48,428 bases of DNA, taken from Clostridiales bacterium (lineage in GTDB: Bacteria; Bacillota; Clostridia; Oscillospirales; Oscillospiraceae). Within the stretch, counting starts at the first letter, position 1. Every line of letters starts with the position of its first letter. The translations under genes and the position numbers were made by a program. Below the pieces are notes generated by a model. That model did not search any database. It was not told the DNA's origin and saw only the letters and a list, made by a program, of their open reading frames with translations. Location: the NCBI GenBank assembly GCA_012719235.1, contig JAAYAR010000049.1, positions 1 through 48,428 of the forward strand. Direction: 5' to 3'. Below are positions 35,961 through 44,139 of the stretch, one piece after another.

Positions 35961-36623
35961 CTAGTTCTCCAGAGCTTTTGTTATAAGTTCGCGTACCGAT
36001 TTGTCCTTAGTGTCGGGAATATTCGTATATGGTATGTGCAAGTCCTTGCGGCGAAAAGAGATAAGTGAAAGCTGCCTGCGCATGGGAAGCCGGAACGGCT
36101 CACGAATGGCCGTGCGGAGCTCGGGAGTCATACCTTGCGTGAGGATCTCTTCTCTGGAATTATAGAGCCTGGGCCAATAGAAAAAAATACCTTCATCAAG
36201 ACCGTTCTTTTTCAGTATGATCCTCGCGCCTATACGTGCGAGCTCCGGTTGAGTTATGGACCTGACGTAGTTGTCGGGATTACGCACATTGCGGACGATT
36301 CGAACGATACGTATGAATGAACTCACGGCAAACGCAAGACAGATAGCAGTCAAAACACCGAGGATTGTATACTGAATAACTGTACCCCAGCCGTAGATAA
36401 ACACGATGAAGGAGCCGCAGAATATGGCGAAAATAAGCGAGGCGACGGCTCCGGCAACAGGGGCAACAAGAAACGAGGTCGTGTACTTGCATATGCAGTT
36501 TCTGCACATGCCGATATTGGCGGCGCCTATAAGATTCGTTTGCCCGAACAGATTTTTTGCTGTAATAAAATAGTTGGCGTTCTTTACGGGATTTGATCCG
36601 CACGCCGTGCATTTTGCGCTCAT
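35961..36623 (-). CDS. zinc-ribbon membrane protein of unknown function
   Basis: A 220-residue protein. The N-terminus has two CxxC pairs (Cys5/Cys8 and Cys40/Cys43) that could form one zinc ribbon, then two adjacent membrane helices (about 50-77 and 83-107), then a basic cytosolic C-terminal region of about 110 residues rich in Arg. Start ATG 36623 with GGAGGG five bases upstream. It sits between ftsH and pncB in the same direction, with terminators separating it from ftsH. I do not recognise the family. Confidence 0.75.
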   Translation of the reverse strand: MSAKCTACGSNPVKNANYFITAKNLFGQTNLIGAANIGMCRNCICKYTTSFLVAPVAGAVASLIFAIFCGSFIVFIYGWGTVIQYTILGVLTAICLAFAVSSFIRIVRIVRNVRNPDNYVRSITQPELARIGARIILKKNGLDEGIFFYWPRLYNSREEILTQGMTPELRTAIREPFRLPMRRQLSLISFRRKDLHIPYTNIPDTKDKSVRELITKALEN

Positions 36624-36695
36624 TATTCCCTCCAGCGAAAGACCGGATATTCCGGACTGTACGGCGGTTGCCCGGCCGTGACGGGGGCCGCCGTG

Positions 36696-36729
36696 AAAAA
36701 AGGGGCGTATAGCATAAGCGCGATACGCC
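36696..36729 (-). terminator. intrinsic terminator of ftsH
   Basis: On the minus strand GGCGTAT (36729-36723) pairs with ATACGCC (36710-36704), followed by CC and a six-T tract (A run at 36696-36701 on plus), about 105 bases past the ftsH stop. Confidence 0.75.
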
Positions 36730-36833
36730 GTGGAACCGTTACCGCGGATAACTACGGGAACAGGTGTTGAAGTTTTTCTTCTTTGGTCGAGACCGTTTTA
36801 TGTGTATCGGCAACAGCCTGGCAGGCAGGATAT

Positions 36834-38714
36834 CTACGCAAGCTGCGGGATATATTGCGCCGTCTGGTTCCGGGGCGCTGCGGTTTCGGCGGGAAATGAA
36901 TCGGGATCTTTCATCAGTTCTTCAAATTCCCGGCCGGATATGGTCTCTTTTGCGATGAGCAAGTCTGTGATCTTCTTAAGTTTTGAGAGATTTTCCCGCA
37001 GAATTTCCCTGGCTCTTTCATACGCGGAACCGACGAGAGCTATTACTTCCTCGTCGATTTTTGCGGCTGTCTGTGCAGAGCACCGCAGGGAAGTATCGCC
37101 GCCCAGGTACGGATTGTCGACCGTCTCAAGAGCGATAAGTCCGAACGTGCTGCTCATTCCGTACCGTGTGACCATTGCCCTCGCTATCTTCGTAGCCCGC
37201 TCGATGTCGTTTGAGGCGCCGGTCGTAATTGTGTTGAACACCAGTTCCTCCGCGGCGCGGCCCGCCACCAACGTTACGATTTTAGCGAATGCTGCCTCAC
37301 GGGTCAACAAAAATCTCTCTTCCTCGTCAGTTTGCATCGTAAATCCGAGCGCACCTGAAGTCCGCGGAATGATCGTTATCTTCTGAACAGGGGAGGATTC
37401 CTTTTGCAAAGAAGCGGCTATGGCGTGCCCCAGCTCGTGGCAGGCTATTATCTCTTTTTCTCTGGGGGAGATGATCGCGTTCTTCTTTTTTTGTCCCGCC
37501 AGTATGAGATCGACGCTCTCGTCCAGGTCCTGCTGGGAAACAAATTGAGAACCTCTGCGAACCGCCAGAAGGGCGGCCTCATTAATGATGTTTGCAAGGT
37601 CGGCACCAGATGCGCCCGGGGTTGAACGGGCTGTCAAAGAAAGGTCGACCGAATCATCCATTTTTACTCTACGCGCGTGAACCCGCAGGATGGCCTCCCG
37701 GCCGGACAGATCCGGCAATTCCACGTTGATGCGCCTGTCAAATCGGCCGGGCCTGAGCAGGGCGGGATCGAGCGAGTCCGGACGGTTTGTTGCGGCAAGA
37801 AGGACAACACCTTTGCGGGAATCAAAACCGTCCATCTCCGAAAGGAGCTGGTTAAGAGTCTGCTCGCGCTCGTCGTTTCCGGCAAAGCCGTGCGTATCGC
37901 GCTTTTTCCCGATGGCATCTATTTCGTCTATGAAAACGATACAGGGGGCTTTTTCGTTGGCCTGTTTAAACAGATCGCGGACTTTCAACGCGCCCATTCC
38001 AACGAAAAGCTCAACGAATTCGGAACCGGATATGGAGAAGAAAGGCACTCCCGCTTCCCCGGCAACGGCCTGGGCAAGCATGGTTTTTCCGGTACCCGGA
38101 GGGCCGACAAGAAGTGCGCCTTTCGGAAGTTTTGCGCCGATCTCCTCATATTTTGCAGGGTTATGAAGAAAATCGACGACTTCCATCAGGGATTCCTTTG
38201 CTTCTTCCTCGCCGGCTACGTCAGAGAATTTGCAGCTCAGTTCGTTTTTGGCAAAGATACGGGCATTCGATCTGCCAAGGTCCATGTAGTTGCCGCCGAC
38301 CCCTTTGCTGATGATCTTACTCAGGAAGAATTTCCATACTAAAACAAAAAATGCAATGGGGATGACGTATGAGATTATTACGCTGAGATACCAGGGCGTC
38401 TTGGCAGGGGCGACCTGACGGAATCTTGCGCCCGAATCTATCAGCCTGTCAACGAGAGCCTCATCACTCATGCGCACAGTGCTGTAGACGGTATCCTCAT
38501 CTCCGGTGAGCAAATAATATATGTAGTCGTCCTCTACCTGCACTTCGTTTATATCGCCTGAGCCGATATGATCGAGAAACTCGCTGTAAGTTACCTCGAC
38601 CTTCTGCTTCTTGTCCGAAAACAGTGAAGGGAAGACAGTTGTGTTGAGCACTACGATAATTGTTATTGCTACAAGGATGAATATGAGCATATTCTTTTTT
38701 TTGACCTGTTTCAA
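36834..38714 (-). CDS. ftsH: ATP-dependent zinc metalloprotease FtsH
   Basis: A 626-residue membrane AAA+ protease for quality control. Order: helix at about 9-28, extracytoplasmic domain (about 35-105), second helix (about 108-130), AAA+ module with Walker A GPPGTGKT (204-211), pore loop [11 protein letters not shown], Walker [12 protein letters not shown], second region of homology RPGRFDRRI, and protease domain with HELGH at 426-430. The pore loop has Lys where most FtsH have Arg. The start is TTG 38714 with a full AAAGGAGGT site six bases upstream. Usual neighbours tilS and hpt are absent. It stands alone, with its own long regulatory region and terminator. Confidence 0.96.
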   Translation of the reverse strand: MKQVKKKNMLIFILVAITIIVVLNTTVFPSLFSDKKQKVEVTYSEFLDHIGSGDINEVQVEDDYIYYLLTGDEDTVYSTVRMSDEALVDRLIDSGARFRQVAPAKTPWYLSVIISYVIPIAFFVLVWKFFLSKIISKGVGGNYMDLGRSNARIFAKNELSCKFSDVAGEEEAKESLMEVVDFLHNPAKYEEIGAKLPKGALLVGPPGTGKTMLAQAVAGEAGVPFFSISGSEFVELFVGMGALKVRDLFKQANEKAPCIVFIDEIDAIGKKRDTHGFAGNDEREQTLNQLLSEMDGFDSRKGVVLLAATNRPDSLDPALLRPGRFDRRINVELPDLSGREAILRVHARRVKMDDSVDLSLTARSTPGASGADLANIINEAALLAVRRGSQFVSQQDLDESVDLILAGQKKKNAIISPREKEIIACHELGHAIAASLQKESSPVQKITIIPRTSGALGFTMQTDEEERFLLTREAAFAKIVTLVAGRAAEELVFNTITTGASNDIERATKIARAMVTRYGMSSTFGLIALETVDNPYLGGDTSLRCSAQTAAKIDEEVIALVGSAYERAREILRENLSKLKKITDLLIAKETISGREFEELMKDPDSFPAETAAPRNQTAQYIPQLA

Positions 38715-38779
38715 ACAAGCACCTCCTTTTGTGGCAGCTGTTTACTAATAAGTATATATCATTTACATACGGTATTGGG

Positions 38780-38794
38780 TTAACGATTCGTTAA
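38780..38794. promoter_or_regulatory. 15-base palindrome in the ftsH upstream region
   Basis: TTAACGATTCGTTAA is a perfect palindrome about 65 bases before the ftsH start. The region also has 10-base inverted copies GTTTACTAAT (38740-38749) and ATTAGTAAAC (38858-38867). A TATAAT-like element on the minus strand lies near 38855. Operator function is inferred only from symmetry. Confidence 0.35.
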
Positions 38795-38928
38795 TTCTGC
38801 TCCGCAGGCTGAAAGTAATCGATATATGTTTATAAATGTGACGTGCGCACATTATACATTAGTAAACAAACCATTGCACGTAAATGTTCTGCCAAATGAG
38901 GTGTTATATTGAAAACGCGCCATATAGC

Positions 38929-38968
38929 GCAAGAAGCTATTGAAGCTCAGACTTCGATAGCTTCTTGC
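38929..38968 (-). terminator. long hairpin downstream of ridA, possible terminator
   Basis: A 17-base stem (38929-38945 with 38952-38968, core GCAAGAAGCTAT, one G-T pair) and a six-base loop, about 30 bases past the ridA stop. No strong T tract follows on either strand, so the role may be RNA stability rather than termination. Confidence 0.5.
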
Positions 38969-38996
38969 GGTATCATATTTGCTGCCGGGTGCGGGC

Positions 38997-39374
38997 TCAT
39001 AATATTGCGACAGCTTCGATTTCAACAAGCGCGTCTTTTGGCAGTCTTGATACTTCAACGGCGCTTCTGGCGGGTGCTTGTTCAGGGAAAAAAGACATAT
39101 ATGTGTTGTTCATCTCTGAGAAGTCGTCCATATTTTGTAAATATACGGTGACCTTAACAACGTTCTCAATACCGGTCCCCGCGCTTTCAAGTATAGCCTT
39201 GACGTTGAGCAGAGATTGCCGGGTTTGTTCGGCGACCGTATTGCCCGCAAAGGAGCCCGTTGCGGGGTCAATCGGCAGCTGGCCCGAGGTAAATACGAAG
39301 CCGCCGGCCGCAATACCCTGAGAATACGGGCCGATCGCCGCGGGGGCTGATGAAGTATGCACTACTTTTTTCAT
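38997..39374 (-). CDS. ridA: RidA-family (YjgF/YER057c) enamine/imine deaminase
   Basis: A 125-residue trimeric RidA protein that hydrolyses reactive enamines and imines from PLP-enzyme chemistry. Full family pattern: SSAPAAIGPYSQGI at the N-terminus, FTSGQLPIDPATG, EQTRQSLLNVKAILESAG, KVTVYLQNMDDF and the key Arg in APARSAVEVSRLPKDALVEIEAVA. It lies 30 bases downstream of the second URO-D gene on the same strand and is probably cotranscribed with it; the link in function is unclear. Confidence 0.95.
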   Translation of the reverse strand: MKKVVHTSSAPAAIGPYSQGIAAGGFVFTSGQLPIDPATGSFAGNTVAEQTRQSLLNVKAILESAGTGIENVVKVTVYLQNMDDFSEMNNTYMSFFPEQAPARSAVEVSRLPKDALVEIEAVAIL

Positions 39375-39404
39375 GTGGTTGTCTCCTTGTCGCGTATAGA
39401 ATCT

Positions 39405-40451
39405 TTACTTTCCGGCATAGTACCTGCTTGAATAGGTGTAGAGCTCGTCATATGCGGCCTCCAGTATCGCAGGGTCGGGATTTGCCAATGTCCTAGCCAT
39501 GATCCTCCCGCGCGGTGCATATTTGTCGATAAAAGTGCGTACGAGAGACCGGGCTTCCGCCTCGGTACGCGCATTTTCGATACCTGCCACAGGCACGACA
39601 AGAGTTATACGATCCGCGTATTTCGCAGTCAACATCTCAAAATCGTTGATTTCCTGAGGCGCCCATGCGTCGCAGCCCATTTCGATGATCTCATCAATAT
39701 ACTGCTGCGTCAGGCCGCACGAGTGAAGTTCAAGAAAGAGTCCCTGACTGTGTATCCAGTCCCAAAGCCGCTTTGTCTGCGGCATGATTATCTCTCTGAA
39801 CATTTCGTTCGAGAAAAAACCGGAACGCTGTGTTCCCCAGTCATCGGAATACACGATGTAGTCAATTGGGGCGTAGTACCTGACGACCCTGCTTATCAGA
39901 TCTATCTTGAAATCACAGACAGCACTAAAAAAATCCTGTACCGCGTCCGGATCGTCGTAAAAAGACAGAATGGCCTCGTCGAAGGGCATCAGTTCGTGAA
40001 GCCTTTCAAAGAGCCCCTCCGGACAGTGAAATAAATGCATGCGGTCAGGGTCATATCGGCGAATCTGCAGTTTTGCGTCACTCTCGAAATCCACCGAGTC
40101 AAGGTCGGGTATTTTGACCTCGTTACGCCAGTTTGAAATGTCGCTGAGCACCCGTGTACCGGGCTTGACCATCATGCCGCCCGCATTATCGTCGCTCACC
40201 CATTCGGTGCCCCACCAGTCGAAGCCATCCATTTCATACAGGGGATGTTCCAGCACGACGTCGGGCCAGCAGTATTGGCTGTCAACAAGCCATACGGGCA
40301 TCCACATCGGCTTTTCACCCATATACAGGCGGCGCTGGTTTTCACGCGGTGTAATAGGGCGCTCGCCAAGCGGTCGCGGCGGCTGCTGCAGCCTGTAAGG
40401 AAAAGAACCGACAGGCTGCCTCGAAGGAGGAAAGTTGTCCAGATCGATCAA
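39405..40451 (-). CDS. second URO-D-family, MtaA/CmuA-like methyltransferase homologue
   Basis: A 348-residue TIM-barrel protein of the URO-D superfamily, with the zinc-type HxCG motif (LELHSCGLTQQYIDEI) and the family segments FFSNEMFREIIMPQTKRLWDWI and PQEINDFEMLTAKY. The N-terminal 50 residues are Pro-, Arg- and Trp-rich and are not typical of HemE. Probable corrinoid-dependent methyl transfer or a related carbon-bond reaction; substrate unknown. TTG 40451 is the start, seven bases after GGAGG (40459-40463 on plus as CCTCC). The ridA gene follows in the same unit. It has a strong promoter of its own. Confidence 0.82.
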   Translation of the reverse strand: MIDLDNFPPSRQPVGSFPYRLQQPPRPLGERPITPRENQRRLYMGEKPMWMPVWLVDSQYCWPDVVLEHPLYEMDGFDWWGTEWVSDDNAGGMMVKPGTRVLSDISNWRNEVKIPDLDSVDFESDAKLQIRRYDPDRMHLFHCPEGLFERLHELMPFDEAILSFYDDPDAVQDFFSAVCDFKIDLISRVVRYYAPIDYIVYSDDWGTQRSGFFSNEMFREIIMPQTKRLWDWIHSQGLFLELHSCGLTQQYIDEIIEMGCDAWAPQEINDFEMLTAKYADRITLVVPVAGIENARTEAEARSLVRTFIDKYAPRGRIMARTLANPDPAILEAAYDELYTYSSRYYAGK

Positions 40452-40490
40452 AACACGGCCTCCAATCTTTGGATACTCTTATCATAAGCG

Positions 40491-40519
40491 ATTATAACAG
40501 CAGGCGAATTGCAGTGCAA
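40491..40519 (-). promoter_or_regulatory. SigA promoter of the URO-D-ridA unit
   Basis: On the minus strand TTGCAC (40519-40514), exactly 17 bases, then a perfect TATAAT (40496-40491), 40 bases before the start codon. Confidence 0.7.
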
Positions 40520-40562
40520 TAATCGACAACGAAAGAATTTTCTATCAATAATAAAAAACATA

Positions 40563-40571
40563 TGCTATAAT
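40563..40571 (+). promoter_or_regulatory. extended -10 promoter of the trigger-factor-like lipoprotein gene
   Basis: TGCTATAAT is a perfect extended -10 element; the -35 region is AT-rich with no clear match. The gene starts 100 bases downstream. It diverges from the URO-D-ridA promoter. Confidence 0.5.
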
Positions 40572-40670
40572 TTTTCCGCTATCGGCTATCGGCGGCGGAG
40601 CGGAACCATCGGGAATTTGCAGTCGCTTTACAAGACCTGCCGCATATTACTTATTCTGGAGGAGAGCGGA

Positions 40671-41774
40671 ATGAAGAGAGTCTGCCGTTTATGTTTGTAT
40701 TTACTCGCGGCAGCGATGGCATTGACGTTTATTTCTGCCTGTGAAAGCAGAGTAATTACGTGGGAAGACGCATTTCCGTATTCGCTTGATGATTACGTAA
40801 AGATCGGACAATATAAGGGCATAGAGGTAGAAACCGAAAGCAGGGAAGCGACAGAGGCGGATCTGCAGAAAAAGATCAGCGAGATACTGGATGTGTATTC
40901 TACTTTTGCCCTCTCCGACAGCCACGCGGCTTCGCAGGGGGACAAGGTTATTATTGATTACACCGGCACGATAAACGGCGAAACCTTTTCCGGCGGAAGC
41001 GGTAAGGACGTTACGGTAGTTATCGGTTCCGGGAGTTTTATCAAAGGGTTTGAAGAAGGTCTGATCGGGGTAAAGAAAGGCGACGTAACAAAACTGGAGC
41101 TCACTTTCCCGGAAGATTACGCCAACACCTCGCTTGCCGGTAAAGATGTTGTGTTTGACGTGACCGTTCGCTCGGTCTATAAAAAGACGGTGCCCGAATT
41201 CACCGACAGTTTTGTCGTATCGAATTTCCCGTACGGCTCCGCAGAGGAGTATAAGCGCGCTCTTGCCGAGGAAATAAATCAGACTAAGCCCGCTGAGGTG
41301 GAAGCAAAGAAACTTGAAGACTGCTGGAGCATAGTGAGGTCAAATTTCACTGTTTTCAATCTGCCGCATGACGACGCGCAGAACTACTATTACAGCAATT
41401 ATTACTCCTACCTTGTATATGCGCAGTATATGGAAATGGATCTTGATGAATTGATCAAGAAGTTGAATATGACAAAAGCTGATTTTGAGTCCATGCTGTG
41501 GAAGGACGCTTATGAAGAAGAGGAGGAACTGATAGTCGCGCTGTCCATCTGCAGAGAGGAGAACCTAACGATATCGGAAGAACTTTATAAGCGGAAGCTT
41601 GATGAATATGCCGTGGAATGGGGATATGAGAGCGCTGCGGATTTTAAAAAGAGAGTCGGAAAAAGCATTGAAGAACAGTACGGCGCTCAAATTATTTACA
41701 GATATATATTTGTCGATCTCGCCAGGGAATTCGCGGCGGCAAACGCTGTCGAGATACCGATATCATCCGGCTAA
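40671..41774 (+). CDS. extracytoplasmic trigger-factor-like FKBP peptidyl-prolyl isomerase lipoprotein
   Basis: A 367-residue protein with a lipoprotein signal (lipobox ISAC, Cys24), a short linker, an FKBP domain (about 87-170: DKVIIDYTGTINGETF, VVIGSGSFIKGFEEGLIGVKKGD) and a C-terminal helical region (about 178-350) like the substrate-binding domain of trigger factor. The N-terminal ribosome-binding domain of Tig is replaced by the signal peptide, so this should be a foldase on the outer face of the membrane, in the role PrsA plays in Bacillus. A GGAGGAGAG site precedes ATG 40671; the frame open from 40509 includes no site. It is monocistronic and ends in a strong convergent terminator. Confidence 0.88.
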   Translation: MKRVCRLCLYLLAAAMALTFISACESRVITWEDAFPYSLDDYVKIGQYKGIEVETESREATEADLQKKISEILDVYSTFALSDSHAASQGDKVIIDYTGTINGETFSGGSGKDVTVVIGSGSFIKGFEEGLIGVKKGDVTKLELTFPEDYANTSLAGKDVVFDVTVRSVYKKTVPEFTDSFVVSNFPYGSAEEYKRALAEEINQTKPAEVEAKKLEDCWSIVRSNFTVFNLPHDDAQNYYYSNYYSYLVYAQYMEMDLDELIKKLNMTKADFESMLWKDAYEEEEELIVALSICREENLTISEELYKRKLDEYAVEWGYESAADFKKRVGKSIEEQYGAQIIYRYIFVDLAREFAAANAVEIPISSG

Positions 41775-41785
41775 ACGGGACGGGG

Positions 41786-41836
41786 CAAAAATTCGGGGCT
41801 GCGGATGTTGCAACTGTGCAATAACCGCAGCCCTTT
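41786..41836. terminator. bidirectional terminator between lipoprotein gene and mobA
   Basis: GGGCTGCGG (41796-41804) pairs with CCGCAGCCC (41825-41833), with an inner TTGCA/TGCAA stem; TTT follows on plus and a five-T tract on minus (AAAAA at 41787-41791). Confidence 0.75.
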
Positions 41837-41851
41837 CGGCAGCACAGGACA

Positions 41852-42463
41852 TCACTTGCGTTCCGCAAGCTCAGACGCATGAAGGTATTCCTGCGGTGTG
41901 TTTACGTTCATCAGGAGTGTGTCCGGATCATTTATCTCGAGCTCACTTATATAGAGTACGTTGCACGCATCCAGAAGAGCGCTCATCCTGTACTCGTGAT
42001 TTTCTATCATTGACGTCGCGGCAGTGAGACACGATTTTTTATAGACGGCAAAAAGTGGCTCCGTATAACCGTTCTCGCGCCTGATCACACAGGCGTCAAA
42101 ATCACCTATCCTGCTGCAAAGATATCTTGCGGCGTCGGGCCGGATGAAAGGCAGATCCACAGCGCAAAGAAACACGGCGCCGCTGTCTGTCGCCGAGAGT
42201 GCGGCGTGGAGGCCCGAGATAGGCCCGCAGCCCGGCACCAGATCCGCAAGGGCAACAGTTCCCTCCGGCACGTTTGCCGGGAGACTGCGGACTGATATGA
42301 AGACCGGTGAAAAATTCTCGCGAAGAGCGTCCACCGCGCGCTGAAGCATCGGCTTGCCGCCGATTTTCATGCCGGACTTATCGTGCCCCATTCTGCTGCT
42401 TCGACCTCCCGCCAGAATTACAGCAGGACATGACTCAATAATGGAAGGTTGTGTTTGTTTCAT
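41852..42463 (-). CDS. mobA: molybdenum cofactor guanylyltransferase
   Basis: A 203-residue nucleotidyltransferase that joins GMP to molybdopterin to make the guanine dinucleotide cofactor. Visible: VILAGGRSSRMGHDKSGMKIGGKPML (16-40), the nucleotide-binding signature; LADLVPGCGPISGLHAAL; CAVDLPFIRPD. Start ATG 42463 with GGAGGT on the minus strand near 42475; the frame open to 42553 lies wholly inside the preceding gene. It overlaps the 3' end of the zinc-ribbon gene by 29 bases. Other Moco genes are not in the window. A related cofactor (MobA-like for bis-MGD) implies a molybdo- or tungstoenzyme elsewhere. Confidence 0.93.
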   Translation of the reverse strand: MKQTQPSIIESCPAVILAGGRSSRMGHDKSGMKIGGKPMLQRAVDALRENFSPVFISVRSLPANVPEGTVALADLVPGCGPISGLHAALSATDSGAVFLCAVDLPFIRPDAARYLCSRIGDFDACVIRRENGYTEPLFAVYKKSCLTAATSMIENHEYRMSALLDACNVLYISELEINDPDTLLMNVNTPQEYLHASELAERK

Positions 42464-43883
42464 AGACTTCTGTACCTCCCCCCGCAAGTACATTGTACAA
42501 ATAAAGCATATTACCCTCCATCGTAACTTCGTACGTAACGGAAGTTCCTTCAAATTTCAGAATAAGCGTTCCTTCTCTGATCTCGGCTTCACCATCGCGT
42601 ATCAGAGTCTCCTCACCGCTGTACAGGGCGGCGGAGTAAAGGGCGAATGTGTGATCATCGTAAAAATACAGGTTATAGATGTACTGGTCACCTCGTGAAC
42701 ACCAGTGTGAGCCGCTGACAAGACTCCGGTACAGCTCTTCATCGAGCTGCTCTCTCAGAAGCATAGCCTGATAGGCGCTGTCACTCAACAGCGACCAGCT
42801 GTTTGTTTCAAATGTTATCGTCAAAATACCCGAGGTGAGCGTGTAGTCGCATTCATAAACGGTATCGAACTGGCTGCCGGACACGATACAGAGCCGCCCT
42901 CCGCTCACTACAGCGCTTCCGAAGCGGTCAGGCCCGTCGGGTGTCTCGGAAATATACGTGTTGTCTGAATAAAAGTTGAGAGTATTGCCCGTATTAATGT
43001 CCGTCCACGGGCTGTTCTCAACCAGCTCGGCATACGAGGTCAGATCCGCGGCGGACACGGGGTAATCGAAAAGGTCGGGCGTCTCATCCTCAACGGGTGC
43101 GCTGCCGCTGACGTAGGTTGTTGAGATCCCGTTCTTGTGAGTAATGCGGAGGATATTGCCGTTTACGCTGAACTTATACGGTTCGAGCTCGCCGCCCTCG
43201 CGGTTCATGTACAGGAGCCCTCCGCTTACAGCCGCCTCGCCGCGGAAAATACTGTTCCCCTGAAGGTCTGAACACAGATAAGTGTTGTCAACATTGAATG
43301 TAAGGGCAGTATTCGACGACTCGTCGACCCACACTGCGTCCCGGCATAATTCGGCATATAACTGCACGTCGTTTTGATCGATCGGAAGCGTCTCAATGGT
43401 GATCGGAGGCAGTGTGTTCTCAGCGGTTGTAGGTACTTCGCCCGTTTCCATGGGAACCTGTGCGGACTGCTCAGGTATATTGTCTTTCGGATTTTTACCG
43501 AAGATATCGCCGCGGAAAACGGAAAAAACAAGCACGCCGGCCGCGAGCAGCAACAGCAGCAGTCCGAAAGCCGAGCCTGCAACAGTCAACAGAATCGTAA
43601 ACAACGTCTCTCCGCGGGGTCTTTGTTTTGCGGGATCCTCCCGGGCAGGGGAGGGGGCATCAGGTGAGTGGTTCCCGGTGTCCGGGGTCTGTGAGAAGCC
43701 TGACAGGGGCGATCCCGGTGCGTGGCAGGCGGTATCATCCGCATTATCGTTTGCCGTGCCGCTAAGCGGAGAGATACCATGTCCGTTGCCGTTACTGTGA
43801 ACTTCTGTCAAGGCGAGGCCGCAGAAAGCGCAGCGCGTGATATGAGGTTCGTATGTTTCGTTGCATCTTGCGCAGTATTTCAC
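42435..43883 (-). CDS. zinc-ribbon membrane protein with three internal beta repeats
   Basis: A 482-residue protein: N-terminal zinc ribbon (Cys4, Cys7, Cys18, Cys21), a Ser/Asn/Pro-rich linker (about 27-85), a membrane helix (about 91-122) and an extracytoplasmic part with three similar repeats of about 95-105 residues. Each repeat opens with an LYAELxxxxxW-type helix and a strand containing FxxDxTY (LTFNVDNTY, LNFYSDNTY, LYFYDDHTF), then a Gly-rich strand pattern, suggestive of a small beta-barrel such as a lipocalin-like fold. GTG 43883 is the start. The gene ends inside mobA (29-base overlap). Family not recognised; perhaps a surface sensor or binding protein. Confidence 0.78.
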   Translation of the reverse strand: MKYCARCNETYEPHITRCAFCGLALTEVHSNGNGHGISPLSGTANDNADDTACHAPGSPLSGFSQTPDTGNHSPDAPSPAREDPAKQRPRGETLFTILLTVAGSAFGLLLLLLAAGVLVFSVFRGDIFGKNPKDNIPEQSAQVPMETGEVPTTAENTLPPITIETLPIDQNDVQLYAELCRDAVWVDESSNTALTFNVDNTYLCSDLQGNSIFRGEAAVSGGLLYMNREGGELEPYKFSVNGNILRITHKNGISTTYVSGSAPVEDETPDLFDYPVSAADLTSYAELVENSPWTDINTGNTLNFYSDNTYISETPDGPDRFGSAVVSGGRLCIVSGSQFDTVYECDYTLTSGILTITFETNSWSLLSDSAYQAMLLREQLDEELYRSLVSGSHWCSRGDQYIYNLYFYDDHTFALYSAALYSGEETLIRDGEAEIREGTLILKFEGTSVTYEVTMEGNMLYLYNVLAGGGTEVYETNTTFHY

Positions 43884-44030
43884 AGCCTTTACCGCCTTTC
43901 CTTGATGACTTCGGGATCAACAATACTCCGGTTATCGGCTGCGCGCTGTGCCGAAAGTCTGGCAGCGTCTGAGTTCGGCGTATAAAGAGCCGAACGTACC
44001 CGGAGCAAATAGCACGGCTGTTCATCCCTG

Positions 44031-44072
44031 AAAAACGGACAGGGCGCCGGGCTTACCCCAGAGTCCTGTCCG
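44031..44072 (-). terminator. intrinsic terminator of the glycyl-radical activase gene
   Basis: On the minus strand CGGACAGG (44072-44065) pairs with CCTGTCCG (44043-44036), followed by a five-T tract (AAAAA at 44031-44035). An inner GGG/CCC stem can extend it. Confidence 0.75.
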
Positions 44073-44139
44073 GTCTCCTAACTCGTACAAATGTAACATG
44101 GCGAAAAAAGAATGTCAAGCAACGTAACAGGCGATGTCC

